Positions 8,702-16,217 of a stretch of DNA of 64,000 bases are shown here, one piece after another. The DNA comes from Blastococcus sp. LR1 (GTDB lineage: Bacteria; Actinomycetota; Actinomycetes; Mycobacteriales; Geodermatophilaceae), in assembly GCF_020166105.1 (NCBI RefSeq), contig NZ_JAIUJY010000003.1, positions 248,001-312,000 of the forward strand. The letters are read 5' to 3'. The stretch's first letter is position 1; every line of letters begins with the position of its first letter. Made by a program: the position numbers and the translations under genes. The notes under the pieces are model-generated. The model did not search any database. It was not told the origin of the DNA and saw only the letters and a program-made list of their open reading frames with translations.

Positions 8702-9940
8702 TCAGCCGGCGCGGGTGGTGACCTGCTCGTCGGTAATCCGCGGGAGGATCAGGATCTCGGTGCCGTCGGGTCGGTAGGTGTGCCATCGGCCGGATTCGTC
8801 GCGTTCGATCCGGAATCCGTGGTGGACCTTCGTATGGTGGCGTTCGCACAGCAGGGCGAGGTTGTGCAGGTCGGTGTCTCCGCCGTGGGCCCAATGGACG
8901 AGGTGGTGGGCCTCGCACCAGTGGGCCGGGGCGTCGCAGCCGGCGAAGACGCAGTGCTGGTCGCGGGCGGTGAGTGCTCGCCACAGGTGGGGTGGGACGA
9001 TCCGGTGGCTGCGGCCCTGTTCGAGGGGTTGGCTTTCGGGGCCGATGACGATGCGGGTGACGTTGCCGTCGCAGGCCAGCCACCGGGCGCGTGCGGCGGA
9101 GATCGTCGCGCCGAACCCGAGGTCGGCGGTCGCGTGGGCGGTGTCGGAGCCGACCAGGTCCTCGATCGGGATCGTGACCACGACGTGCGGCTTGAAGGTG
9201 CGCAGCGTCGGCAGGGTGCCGGCGGCGAGCTGGTTGTCACACAGCTGGACGAAGGCGTCGGCCTGCTGCTGGGCGCGGGTTCTCAGATCTCCGGCGGGCC
9301 GGTTGGCCTGCACGATCGACTCGACCGCGGCCATCGCCTTCTCCCCGCCGACCGCGTCCAGTTCCAAGCGGCCGGTCACGGAGCCGTCGGAGTGCTTGGC
9401 CCAGGTCAGCGACCGCTGCTCGGTGGGGTCGGGTTCGGGGCCGTCGGGATCCAGCCGGTCGAGGTAGTGGGAGACCGCGGTGCGCAGCTGCGGGTGGAAC
9501 TGGGTGCGGGCAACGTCGGCGAGCAGCTCCTCGACCGCGACCACATCGACGCCCTGCTCGGCGGCGGCCGTCAGGTTCTTCGGTGCGGCGGCCGGCGCGA
9601 TCACCGACACCGCTTCCGCCGAGATCGTGCCGGCGGCGAACGCGGTAGCCACCGTGGGCAGGTGCTCCAGCGCCCGGCCGTTGCGCACCAGATGACCGGC
9701 TGCGGACTGCGACATCCGGGCGTGCCCGCGCAGCCAGGACGCCATCGACGCCTTGCCGTCGAACTCCGCCGCATCGGCCAGTTCGCACTGCCGCACGGTC
9801 CGCGCCACCTCCGCGGCGATCCGGTTCTGCAACGTCAGCAGCGGGCTCAGCCGCTCCAGCAGCTGCGGGCCGAACATCCCCTCCAGCCGCTCACCCGAGA
9901 TCTCGTCGAGCAGCGACCCCAACACCTGCAGCTGCTGCAC
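8702..9940 (-). CDS. DUF222 domain HNH endonuclease (13E12 repeat family), SOS regulated
   Basis: Actinobacterial 13E12/DUF222 family protein, 412 aa. The N-terminal helical DUF222 domain covers about residues 1-300 (LASWLRGHARMS-like block near 65-80, VARTVRQCELADAAEF near 45-60). A C-terminal HNH nuclease follows: CVFAGCDAPAHWCEAHH, then HLVHWAHGGDTDLHNLALLC and ERHHTKVHH, giving two zinc Cys pairs and the His-Asn-His core. The family is multicopy in many actinobacteria and its role is unresolved; recombination, repair or self-mobilising roles have been suggested. GTG start at 9940 with GGGAGGTGTC upstream. A near-consensus LexA box ends 17 bp before the start and abuts a TAGGAT -10 element, so damage induction is likely. 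Confidence 0.9.
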   Translation of the reverse strand: MQQLQVLGSLLDEISGERLEGMFGPQLLERLSPLLTLQNRIAAEVARTVRQCELADAAEFDGKASMASWLRGHARMSQSAAGHLVRNGRALEHLPTVATAFAAGTISAEAVSVIAPAAAPKNLTAAAEQGVDVVAVEELLADVARTQFHPQLRTAVSHYLDRLDPDGPEPDPTEQRSLTWAKHSDGSVTGRLELDAVGGEKAMAAVESIVQANRPAGDLRTRAQQQADAFVQLCDNQLAAGTLPTLRTFKPHVVVTIPIEDLVGSDTAHATADLGFGATISAARARWLACDGNVTRIVIGPESQPLEQGRSHRIVPPHLWRALTARDQHCVFAGCDAPAHWCEAHHLVHWAHGGDTDLHNLALLCERHHTKVHHGFRIERDESGRWHTYRPDGTEILILPRITDEQVTTRAG

Positions 9941-9957
9941 GACACCTCCCGGACGAC

Positions 9958-9973
9958 TCGAACGTATGTACGA
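9958..9973 (-). promoter_or_regulatory. LexA (SOS) box and -10 element of the DUF222-HNH gene
   Basis: TCGAACGTATGTACGA matches the actinobacterial SOS box TCGAAC-N4-GTTCGA with one mismatch in the right half. On the coding (minus) strand a TAGGAT -10 hexamer occupies 9979-9974, immediately upstream of the box, so bound LexA would cover the transcription start. Several mycobacterial 13E12-repeat genes are known to carry LexA boxes, which supports the assignment. I see no good -35 hexamer. The rest of the 283-bp gap up to 10223 holds no gene I can support. Confidence 0.75.
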
Positions 9974-10223
9974 ATCCTAGCCGAGATGGCCCGAGCGTGC
10001 AGCAGGAATCCCCAGGTCAGGGGCTTGTGCACAGGTTTGTGATGAAGCTTGACAACGCCCCCCGACGACCGCCCGCGCGACTGCGCTGGTCGGCAGCCGC
10101 CCGCAGGCGCGTTCGCGCCGCCCGGGTGCGGAGGGCCGCCCGGGCTTCCCGCTGACCGGAAGGTTCGTCTCGTCCACGCGGGAGCTTCGCGCATGGAGTC
10201 CGGTTCGGGGCGAGGATGGGCAC

Positions 10224-11060
10224 GTGGGAAGACAGAGGACGATCGGGCCCGACGACGCCCGGTCCTGGTTGCTGGTCAACGGCGCGCGCACGGAGCTCTT
10301 CGACGTCGCGCACGAGTCGCGGGCCGATCAGATCGTGCTGGACATCGAGGACGCCGTCGACCCGGCGCACAAGGACGAGGCCCGCGACGGCGTCCTGAGC
10401 TGGCTGGCCGACGGTGAGAAGAAGGCGTGGGTCCGGATCAACGACCACGCCAGCCCGTTCTGGGCCGACGACGTCGCCGGCCTGGCCGGAGCTCCGGGGC
10501 TGCTCGGCGTGATGCTGGCCAAGACCGAGGCCGCGGAGCACGTGACCGAGACCTTCGACCGCCTCGGTGGCGCCACCCCGGTGCTGGCGCTGGTGGAGTC
10601 GGCGCTGGGCATCGAGGAGTCGGTGAACATCGCCCGCGCCCGCGGCGCCTTCCGGCTCGCGTTCGGCAGCGGTGACTACCGGCGGGACACCGGCACCAGC
10701 GCGGACGACCTCGCGATGGCCTATCCGCGCTCCCGCCTGGTCGTGGCCAGCCGGATCGGCGGGCTGCCCGGCCCGATCGACGGGCCGACGGTGAGCAGCA
10801 GCCACCCGGTGCTGCGCGAGCAGACCGCCGTCACCGTCTCCCTCGGGCTCACCGGGAAGCTGTGCCTGGACATGGACCAGCTGCCGGTCATCAACGAGGT
10901 CATCAGCCCGACGCCGTCCGACGTCGCCTGGGCGCGGGACTTCCTCGCCGACTTCGACGCCCGCGGCCAGGTCATCCGGGACGGCAGCGACCTGCCCCGG
11001 CTGGGTCGGGCCCGCAAGATCGAGCGCCTGGCGAACGTCTTCGGCGTCCAGCCGAGCTGA
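10224..11060 (+). CDS. HpcH/HpaI aldolase / citrate lyase beta-subunit-like (CitE) protein
   Basis: CitE-like carbon-carbon lyase of 278 aa with a TIM-barrel fold and Mg2+-assisted cleavage or formation of 3-hydroxyacyl-CoA/malyl-CoA-type substrates. Visible elements: QIVLDIEDAV (residues about 36-45, metal/acid site), WVRINDHASPF, LAKTEAAEHV, LALVESALGIEESV, AFGSGDYRRDTG and the late KLCLDMDQLPVINEVISPTP. No CitD or CitF genes accompany it, so it is one of the many stand-alone CitE paralogues of actinobacteria (malyl-CoA, citramalyl-CoA or methylmalyl-CoA lyase/thioesterase are possible). The GTG at 10224 follows CGAGGATGGG. It is monocistronic and converges on the GGDEF gene with 12 bp between the two stops. 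Confidence 0.85.
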   Translation: MGRQRTIGPDDARSWLLVNGARTELFDVAHESRADQIVLDIEDAVDPAHKDEARDGVLSWLADGEKKAWVRINDHASPFWADDVAGLAGAPGLLGVMLAKTEAAEHVTETFDRLGGATPVLALVESALGIEESVNIARARGAFRLAFGSGDYRRDTGTSADDLAMAYPRSRLVVASRIGGLPGPIDGPTVSSSHPVLREQTAVTVSLGLTGKLCLDMDQLPVINEVISPTPSDVAWARDFLADFDARGQVIRDGSDLPRLGRARKIERLANVFGVQPS

Positions 11061-11072
11061 CGCCCCCGGGAA

Positions 11073-12713
11073 TCAGCCGGCTTCGCTGACGACCCGGTCC
11101 CGGCCCTGCCGCTTGGCGGTGTAGAGCCGCGCGTCGGCGCGGGCGAGCATGTCCGACGGGGTCGGGGAGACCAGGGTGTCCGTGCTGGCCGCGCCGATGC
11201 TCACGGTCACCGGCAGGTCGCCGGTCATCGGAGCCCAGGGGTGGTTGCTCAGCCCGAGGCGGACGTCGTCCAGGTGCCGGGCGGCCGCCGTCGGGGAGAG
11301 GCCGACGAGGACCAGGAGGAACTCCTCGCCACCCAGCCGGGCGACGAAGGATCCGTCGTCGGCCGGGGTGCCGATCTCCTGGAGGAGGTCGGCGACGGTG
11401 CGCAGCACCTGGTCCCCGGTCTCGTGCGAGCAGGTGTCGTTGATCCGCTTGAAGTGGTCGAGATCCAGCAGCGCCACCGTCACGGCGCCGTCGGCCGCCG
11501 CCGGGGCGGCCAGGAGGCGCGGCAGCTCGTCGTCGACGTAGCGGCGGTTGTAGAGCCCGGTGAGCGGGTCGCGGAGCGACAGCTCCCGGTAGCGCAGTGT
11601 CTGCTGGCGCGCCTCGGTCGTCTCGTACATCGCCTGCAGCGCCCGTGCGCGGGCGTCGCGCTCGGTGGACTGCAGCTCCATCCACTCGTCGGCGTAGAGC
11701 TTGTGCGCCTCGAACGCCTCGCGGTACCGGCCGCCGGCCGCGTGCAGCTCGGCCTGCTCCCTCCGCGCCCGGACCCGGATCCCGGTCAGCCCGTGCAGCT
11801 CGCACCGGCGGACGCACTCGTCCAGGCTCTCCTGGGCCCGGTCGAGGCGGCCACGGCGCCGGCGCAGCTCGGCCAGGGTGAGCAGGAAGTCTGCACCGGC
11901 GTCCCCGGCGAGCGAGGCGTCGAGCACCTCCGGGTGCAGGCCCGGCAGCATCGCCGCCTCGGCCTCCTCGTACCGGCCGAGCTCCATGAGCACGCGCCCG
12001 AGGGTGTCGAGCTCGGCGCCGCGCAGACCGACGTCGTGGTTCCCGGCGACGGTCTGCAGGCGGGTGATCCAGACCAGCGCCTCCTCGTAGTGACCGAAGA
12101 TCGTCTCGCAGTAGGCGCGGTTGTTGAGCACCACCACCTGGCGGCGGATGTCGCCGAGGTCCTCGGCGAGGCCGAGGACGTGGTCGTAGCGCTCGCGGGC
12201 CGCAAGGTCGCCGTTGAGTCCCAGGCAGTCGGCGAGTCGGGCGTCGTGGTCGACCCGCAGTTCCGGGCGGGCGTCCTGGCCGAGCAGCTCGGCCGAGCGG
12301 ACGGCGTGCTCGAGCGCGCTGGAGAGGTCGCCGAGCTCCTGGAAGGCCCCGGCCAGCAGGAAGTGGCTCCGGGCCTGCAGGTGGCGGGCGTCGTTCTCGC
12401 CCGCCCAGCGCAGCACGTCCCGGGCCCGGCGTCCGGCGACCGCGACGTTCCCGCGCTTGCGCTCGAGGTCGGCGAGCACGAGCGTCGCGCGCAGCTCCAG
12501 CTCGACCAGCCCGAGCTCGCGGGCGGCGGCCACGGCGAGGTCGGCGCGCGACTCGACGTCCGCACCGTCGAACCGCGAGTCGACCTCGAGCTCGGCCACG
12601 GCCGCCGACAGGTCCGCCACGGCGGCCCACAGGTCTCCGGTGCCGCCGTCGCCGGAGGGCAGGACCGCGGATGGTCCGCGCTCCTGGTCCGATCGCTCGA
12701 CAACGGTGGTCAC
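11073..12713 (-). CDS. diguanylate cyclase: TPR-like N-terminal region plus GGDEF
   Basis: Predicted to make cyclic di-GMP from two GTP. Residues about 25-370 are helical, repetitive and Leu/Ala/Arg rich with TPR-like periodicity (for example YEEALVWI and YEEAEAAM), so the sensor part is cytoplasmic and no membrane segment is visible. The GGDEF domain begins near LRDPLTGLYNRRY (about residue 375); the catalytic GGEEF is at about 461-465, preceded by DLDHFKRIND. The allosteric RxxD I-site is absent upstream of GGEEF, so product inhibition there is unlikely. The frame is open upstream for another 93 codons, but that stretch is Arg/Pro-rich and unlike protein; GTG at 12713 with ATGGAGAACC before it is the better start, giving 546 aa. 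Confidence 0.88.
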   Translation of the reverse strand: MTTVVERSDQERGPSAVLPSGDGGTGDLWAAVADLSAAVAELEVDSRFDGADVESRADLAVAAARELGLVELELRATLVLADLERKRGNVAVAGRRARDVLRWAGENDARHLQARSHFLLAGAFQELGDLSSALEHAVRSAELLGQDARPELRVDHDARLADCLGLNGDLAARERYDHVLGLAEDLGDIRRQVVVLNNRAYCETIFGHYEEALVWITRLQTVAGNHDVGLRGAELDTLGRVLMELGRYEEAEAAMLPGLHPEVLDASLAGDAGADFLLTLAELRRRRGRLDRAQESLDECVRRCELHGLTGIRVRARREQAELHAAGGRYREAFEAHKLYADEWMELQSTERDARARALQAMYETTEARQQTLRYRELSLRDPLTGLYNRRYVDDELPRLLAAPAAADGAVTVALLDLDHFKRINDTCSHETGDQVLRTVADLLQEIGTPADDGSFVARLGGEEFLLVLVGLSPTAAARHLDDVRLGLSNHPWAPMTGDLPVTVSIGAASTDTLVSPTPSDMLARADARLYTAKRQGRDRVVSEAG

Positions 12714-13343
12714 GGTTCTCCATCGAACGGATGCCCCCGGTGCTTGAGCCCCTGCGCGAGGTGACCTGCGCCGCACACCCGCCCGGGGGGTGCAGGCGCC
12801 CGACCTGCGGATCCTCGCCTCCCGAGGGACCTCGGCCCCGGGCCTGACGAGCCGTGCCGACGGCCGGTCCGGTACACGTCTCCGGCCGCTGGAGGTCTCC
12901 GCGACGCGTGTCACGTCGACGAAATCAACGCCTCGCATTGTCACGACTGCATAACGACGGTTACCGTGGCCGAGCCCGATCGGTCGCTTCATCCCCGTCC
13001 GGGGAGTTCGAGCGGGCGCCGCTCACGCCGGATCAGCTGATCCGGGGTGGCGGTCCGAAAAGAACGGAGAGCCGCCGGATGGCGTGCCCTTGCACCGATG
13101 TCCGACCCCGCTCCGCCTCCCGCCGCATCCAGGTGTGCGCGCTGATCTGATCTCGCACGGCCGTTCCGAACGCCCTGAGACCACGGGCGCACCGCCCCGA
13201 GCCCTTCTGCTCGACCGGCTTCTCGCCGCTTCCCAGGTGCTCCCTGCTCCGGCCCACGACAGCCGCCGATGCCCGAACGACCGCCGCACGCCCGCGCCCT
13301 CCGGGGGCCGGCCTGCACGCACGACACGGAGCACTCGAAACCC
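12714..13343. other. 630-bp divergent intergenic region without a supported gene
   Basis: Separates the diguanylate cyclase from the exported coiled-coil protein. Positions about 12935-12970 are distinctly less GC-rich than the surroundings, a likely promoter zone, and an 18-bp perfect palindrome lies at 13028-13045. The long leader of the exported protein gene raised the question of a ydaO-type c-di-AMP riboswitch, which controls several actinobacterial wall hydrolases, but the conserved GGGGGAACC and CAGCTAACC elements are not here. Short open frames in the region have random Arg/Pro-rich composition. Confidence 0.5.
13028..13045. promoter_or_regulatory. 18-bp perfect palindrome, candidate operator
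   Basis: CCGGATCAGCTGATCCGG reads identically on both strands. It lies about 300 bp upstream of both divergent starts, just downstream of the AT-richer segment near 12940-12970. The size and symmetry suit a dimeric regulator; an RNA hairpin is the alternative. No known consensus is matched. Confidence 0.35.
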
Positions 13344-14201
13344 ATGAACCCCCGCACCACCACCACTGGCCGCCGCGCCGCGCGGTCGCGCATCACCCCG
13401 CCGACCGCCCTCCGCCGGCCCGGCGTCTACCTCGGGGTCGCCGCCGCCGGCGCCGTCCTGGTCAACGTGCTCATCGGCGTCGAGCCGGCCGCGCAGGCCG
13501 AGGCCGGCTCCGCTCAATCGGTCAGCGTCGCCGCGGAGCTGGGCCTCAGCGCCCAGTCCAGGCCGGCCGACGTGACCGAGGACGTGCAGGTCCTCGAGCA
13601 GCTCGCCTCCAGCCGGAGCAGCCGCGAGGCCGCCGAGACCCAGGCCCTGCAGGCCCAGGTCGCCGCCGACCAGGCCGAGCTGGACCGCCGGAAGGCCGAG
13701 GAGGAGGCGAAGGCCCGCGCCGCGGCCGAGGCCGAGGCCGAGGCGAAGGCCAAGGCCGCCGCCGAGGCCCAGGCGGCCGCCGCGAAGCAGCAGTCGGCGC
13801 AGGGCGCCGCCGTCGCCGCGGCGTCGACCGCCGTCAGCGTCGTCGCCAAGATCAACAACAGCGCCGGCCCGATCTCCGCACGGGCGCAGGCCGCCGCGAA
13901 CGCCGTCGTCAGCAACGTGCCGGGCGCCAACCGGATCACCCTGGGCGGCACCCGGGCCAGCGCGGCCGACCCCAGCGGCCACCCGTCGGGCAACGCCGTG
14001 GACTACATGGTCATGTCCGACTCGGCCCTCGGCGACGCGATCGTGGCCTACCACGTGGCGCACTGGGGCGAGCTCGGCGTCGACTACATCATCTGGGAGC
14101 AGCGCATGCTCTCCTCGCCCAACGGCTCCTGGAAGATGATGGAGAACCGGGGCAGCGGCACGGCCAACCACATGGACCACCCGCACGTGAACTACAACTG
14201 A
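13344..14201 (+). CDS. exported coiled-coil protein with C-terminal ARB_07466-like domain
   Basis: A 285-aa secreted or membrane-anchored cell-envelope protein. Residues about 27-52 (start GVYLGVAAAG, end AAQA) form a signal peptide or signal anchor with a possible AQA cleavage site. Residues about 80-155 are an Ala/Glu/Lys/Gln coiled coil (repeats of AEAEAK and AKAAAEAQ). The C-terminal domain, about 170-285, contains SGHPSGNAVDYMV, DYIIWEQRM and ends NHMDHPHVNYN; the D..H and H.DH.HV residues are a likely metal site as in small peptidoglycan-hydrolase-like domains. The start at 13344 gives a proper signal sequence; the in-frame ATG at 13269 would add a Pro/Arg-rich tail before it. Enzymatic activity is inferred from family resemblance only. 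Confidence 0.85.
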   Translation: MNPRTTTTGRRAARSRITPPTALRRPGVYLGVAAAGAVLVNVLIGVEPAAQAEAGSAQSVSVAAELGLSAQSRPADVTEDVQVLEQLASSRSSREAAETQALQAQVAADQAELDRRKAEEEAKARAAAEAEAEAKAKAAAEAQAAAAKQQSAQGAAVAAASTAVSVVAKINNSAGPISARAQAAANAVVSNVPGANRITLGGTRASAADPSGHPSGNAVDYMVMSDSALGDAIVAYHVAHWGELGVDYIIWEQRMLSSPNGSWKMMENRGSGTANHMDHPHVNYN

Positions 14202-14213
14202 CGGCCCGCGGGG

Positions 14214-14233
14214 CCGGCCACTGCAGCGGCCGG
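14214..14233. terminator. bidirectional stem-loop between convergent genes
   Basis: CCGGCCACTGCAGCGGCCGG is a near-perfect 20-bp palindrome with one mismatched pair, directly after the stop of the exported protein gene and before the convergent small acidic gene. There is no T tract, as is common for intrinsic terminators in high-GC actinobacteria. Confidence 0.5.
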
Positions 14234-14258
14234 TCCCGCCCGCCCCTCCCCGCAGGCG

Positions 14259-14414
14259 TCAGAGCAGCCGGTCGAGGTCGTCCGGCCCCGGGCCGGTCCC
14301 ACCGGAGTCAGGCAGCGGCGAGGTCTCGGGCACGTCGTCGTCCGGGGGCTCCGGCGCCACCGGGCCCTCGGCGTAGAGGGTGTCGGGGTCGGCGGGGTCC
14401 AGCTCGCGGGTCAC
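14259..14414 (-). CDS. small acidic hypothetical protein, 51 aa
   Basis: A 51-residue open frame starting GTG at 14414, whose GTGA overlaps the TGA of the ArsC-like frame at 14411-14413. The product is very acidic and proline-rich (EPPDDDV, GPDDLDRLL) with no Cys, Lys or His and no predicted fold. The exact four-base overlap with the upstream gene, a junction type used repeatedly in this window, is the main argument that it is translated. Function unknown. A chance open frame remains possible because acidic Pro/Asp frames arise easily at this GC content. Confidence 0.45.
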   Translation of the reverse strand: MTRELDPADPDTLYAEGPVAPEPPDDDVPETSPLPDSGGTGPGPDDLDRLL

Positions 14415-14808
14415 CGGTCCGTCCTACCCCCGGACGGCTCGCGGGTAATCAGCTCTCCGGCGGTGGCGATGATCTCCGCCAGCGCCTCGCCGTCCCGAGC
14501 CACCCACGCCCGGCCGTCGTCGGCGAGCACGATCGGCCGCTGGATCAGTCGCGGGTGCGCGGCCAGGACGGCGATCCACGCGTCGCGTCCCGGGCCAGCG
14601 CCCGCAGCCCCAGTTCCCGGGCCAGCGGCTCCGACATCCCGGTGATGTCCCAGGGCTCCAGTCCCAGCGCGGTGAGGGCGGCCCGCAGCTCCGCCTCGGT
14701 CGGCGGGGCCTCGAGATACCGGCGCAGCGTGACGTCCACGCCGGCGCCGGCGAGCGCGTCGCGGGCGGTGCGGCACGTCGAGCACGACGGGTCGAACCAG
14801 ATCTCCAC
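14411..14808 (-). pseudogene. ArsC/Spx-family arsenate reductase-like gene with a -1 frameshift
   Basis: Thioredoxin-fold ArsC-like protein read from GTG at 14808: VEIWFDPSCSTCRTARDAL carries the N-terminal CxxC, and GLEPWDITGMSEPLARELGL matches the family middle region. That frame then runs to a stop at 14545. The expected continuation, RDAWIAVLAAHPRLIQRPIV (the family's AHPRLIQRPIV block), is in the next frame from about 14587 to the stop at 14411. The switch falls near 14587-14592, where CGGGACGCGACGCG would read through as one frame if it were CGGGACCGCGACGCG, that is, one C missing. Repaired length would be about 132 aa, normal for the family. It is either a real inactivating deletion or a sequencing/assembly error; no arsB, arsR or acr3 is nearby. 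Confidence 0.75.
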
Positions 14809-14843
14809 GGGCTGAGCCCAGGAACGGCCCGGCCCAGGACGGC

Positions 14844-16106
14844 TCAGTGGCCGGCGACGACCAGCTCGTCGTCCTGCGGGTCGGGCAGCCGCCACGGCCG
14901 GATGGCGAGGAGCACGAGCACCGCAAGGGCCAGCGAGCCCAGGATCGCGATCCCCATCGCCACGGCGTCGTTGCCCAGGACGCCCACCAGTGGCGAGATG
15001 GCGGCGCCGACGCCGAACTGGACCGCTCCGAGCAGCGCCGCGGCTGAGCCGGCCGACTCCCCGTAGCCCGACAGTGCGAGCGCCGGGCCGTTGGGCAGGG
15101 CGAGCCCGGTGGCGAAGAGCACCGCCCACAGGGGGATCGCCACGCCGAACAGGCCGCCGGTGCCGGTCGCGGCGATCGCGAGCAGCACGGCGCCCGCGAC
15201 GGTGCCGCCCACGGTGGCGGTGACCAGGATCTTCGCCGGAGACCAGCGACGGAGCAGCACCGGGTTGAGCTGCGTGGCCGCGATCAGCCACACCGCGCCG
15301 GCACCGAACAGGAGGCCGAACTGCTGCTCGTCGAGGCCGAATTCCCGCTGGTAGACGAACGACGACCCGGAGACGTAGGCGAACAGCGCCGCCATGGTGA
15401 GCCCGGCGGAGAGGATCAGGCCGACGTAGGTGCGGTCGCGGAGCAGCATCCGGTAGGTGCGCAGGGTGCTGACGACGCCGAAGGCGCGACGGCGCTCGGC
15501 CGGCAGGGTCTCGCGCAGCGCGAGGGAGCCGACGACGAGCACGATGACGCCGTACAGGGCGAGCACGGCGAAGACCCCGCGCCAGGAGGTGATGCGCAGG
15601 ATCTCGCCGCCCAGGGTCGGCGCCAGCACCGGCGCGACGCCCATCACCAGGAACAGCCGGGACAGCAGGGTGGCCGCGGCCCGGCCCTCGAAGAGGTCGC
15701 GCACGATGGCCAGGGCCACGACGCTCGCCGCCGCCGTGCCGACTCCCTGCAGCACCCGCAGCACCCCGAGGGTGCCGATGCCGGGGGCCACGAGCACGAG
15801 CAGCGAGGCCACCACGTGCAGGGCCGCGCCCGCGAGCAGCGGCCGCTTCCGGCCGAACGCGTCCGACAGCGGGCCGATCACCAGCTGACCCAGGGCCAGG
15901 CCGACGAGCGTGCCGGTCAGCGTGAGCTGCACGGTGGCCGACGTCGTCTCCAGCTGGCGCCGGATCTCCGGCAGTGCCGGCAGGTACATGTCGATGGTGA
16001 GCGGGCCCAGGGCGACGAAGGCGCCGAGCATGAGCGCGAGCCGGGCGGTGCGTGGTGGACGCGGTGCGGCGTCGACGTGCGAAGGAGCGGACGCGGTGAC
16101 CGTCAC
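14844..16106 (-). CDS. Bcr/CflA family multidrug efflux MFS transporter
   Basis: Inner-membrane drug:H+ antiporter with 12 predicted helices, 420 aa. Diagnostic Bcr/CflA features: LGPLTIDMYLPALPEI in TM1 (about residues 33-48), the loop motif GPLSDAFGRKRPLL (about 78-91) and RVLQGVGTAAASVVALAIVRD in helices 4-5 (ends RVLQGVG and IVRD). The family exports bicyclomycin, chloramphenicol, sulphonamides and similar compounds; the actual substrate cannot be read from the sequence. GTG start at 16106. The upstream segment 16107-16190, containing TCACTCGTTGCAAATACC, is relatively AT-rich and probably holds the promoter. The ArsC-like gene follows after 35 bp in the same direction. Confidence 0.92.
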   Translation of the reverse strand: MTVTASAPSHVDAAPRPPRTARLALMLGAFVALGPLTIDMYLPALPEIRRQLETTSATVQLTLTGTLVGLALGQLVIGPLSDAFGRKRPLLAGAALHVVASLLVLVAPGIGTLGVLRVLQGVGTAAASVVALAIVRDLFEGRAAATLLSRLFLVMGVAPVLAPTLGGEILRITSWRGVFAVLALYGVIVLVVGSLALRETLPAERRRAFGVVSTLRTYRMLLRDRTYVGLILSAGLTMAALFAYVSGSSFVYQREFGLDEQQFGLLFGAGAVWLIAATQLNPVLLRRWSPAKILVTATVGGTVAGAVLLAIAATGTGGLFGVAIPLWAVLFATGLALPNGPALALSGYGESAGSAAALLGAVQFGVGAAISPLVGVLGNDAVAMGIAILGSLALAVLVLLAIRPWRLPDPQDDELVVAGH

Positions 16107-16217
16107 GGAGGGGCCTTTCGGGGAAGACAGCGGTTCGAGCGACCGCCGTTGGCCCTCTCACTCGTTGCAAATACCACCGAGGGCCCGGTTCATTCCGGAA
16201 CCGGGCGAGCCGCCCGG

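Noticed and set aside
12714-13343. ydaO-type c-di-AMP riboswitch upstream of the exported wall protein
   Set aside because: Expected for actinobacterial wall-hydrolase genes, but the conserved GGGGGAACC, GGGTGAAT and CAGCTAACC elements could not be found on the plus strand.
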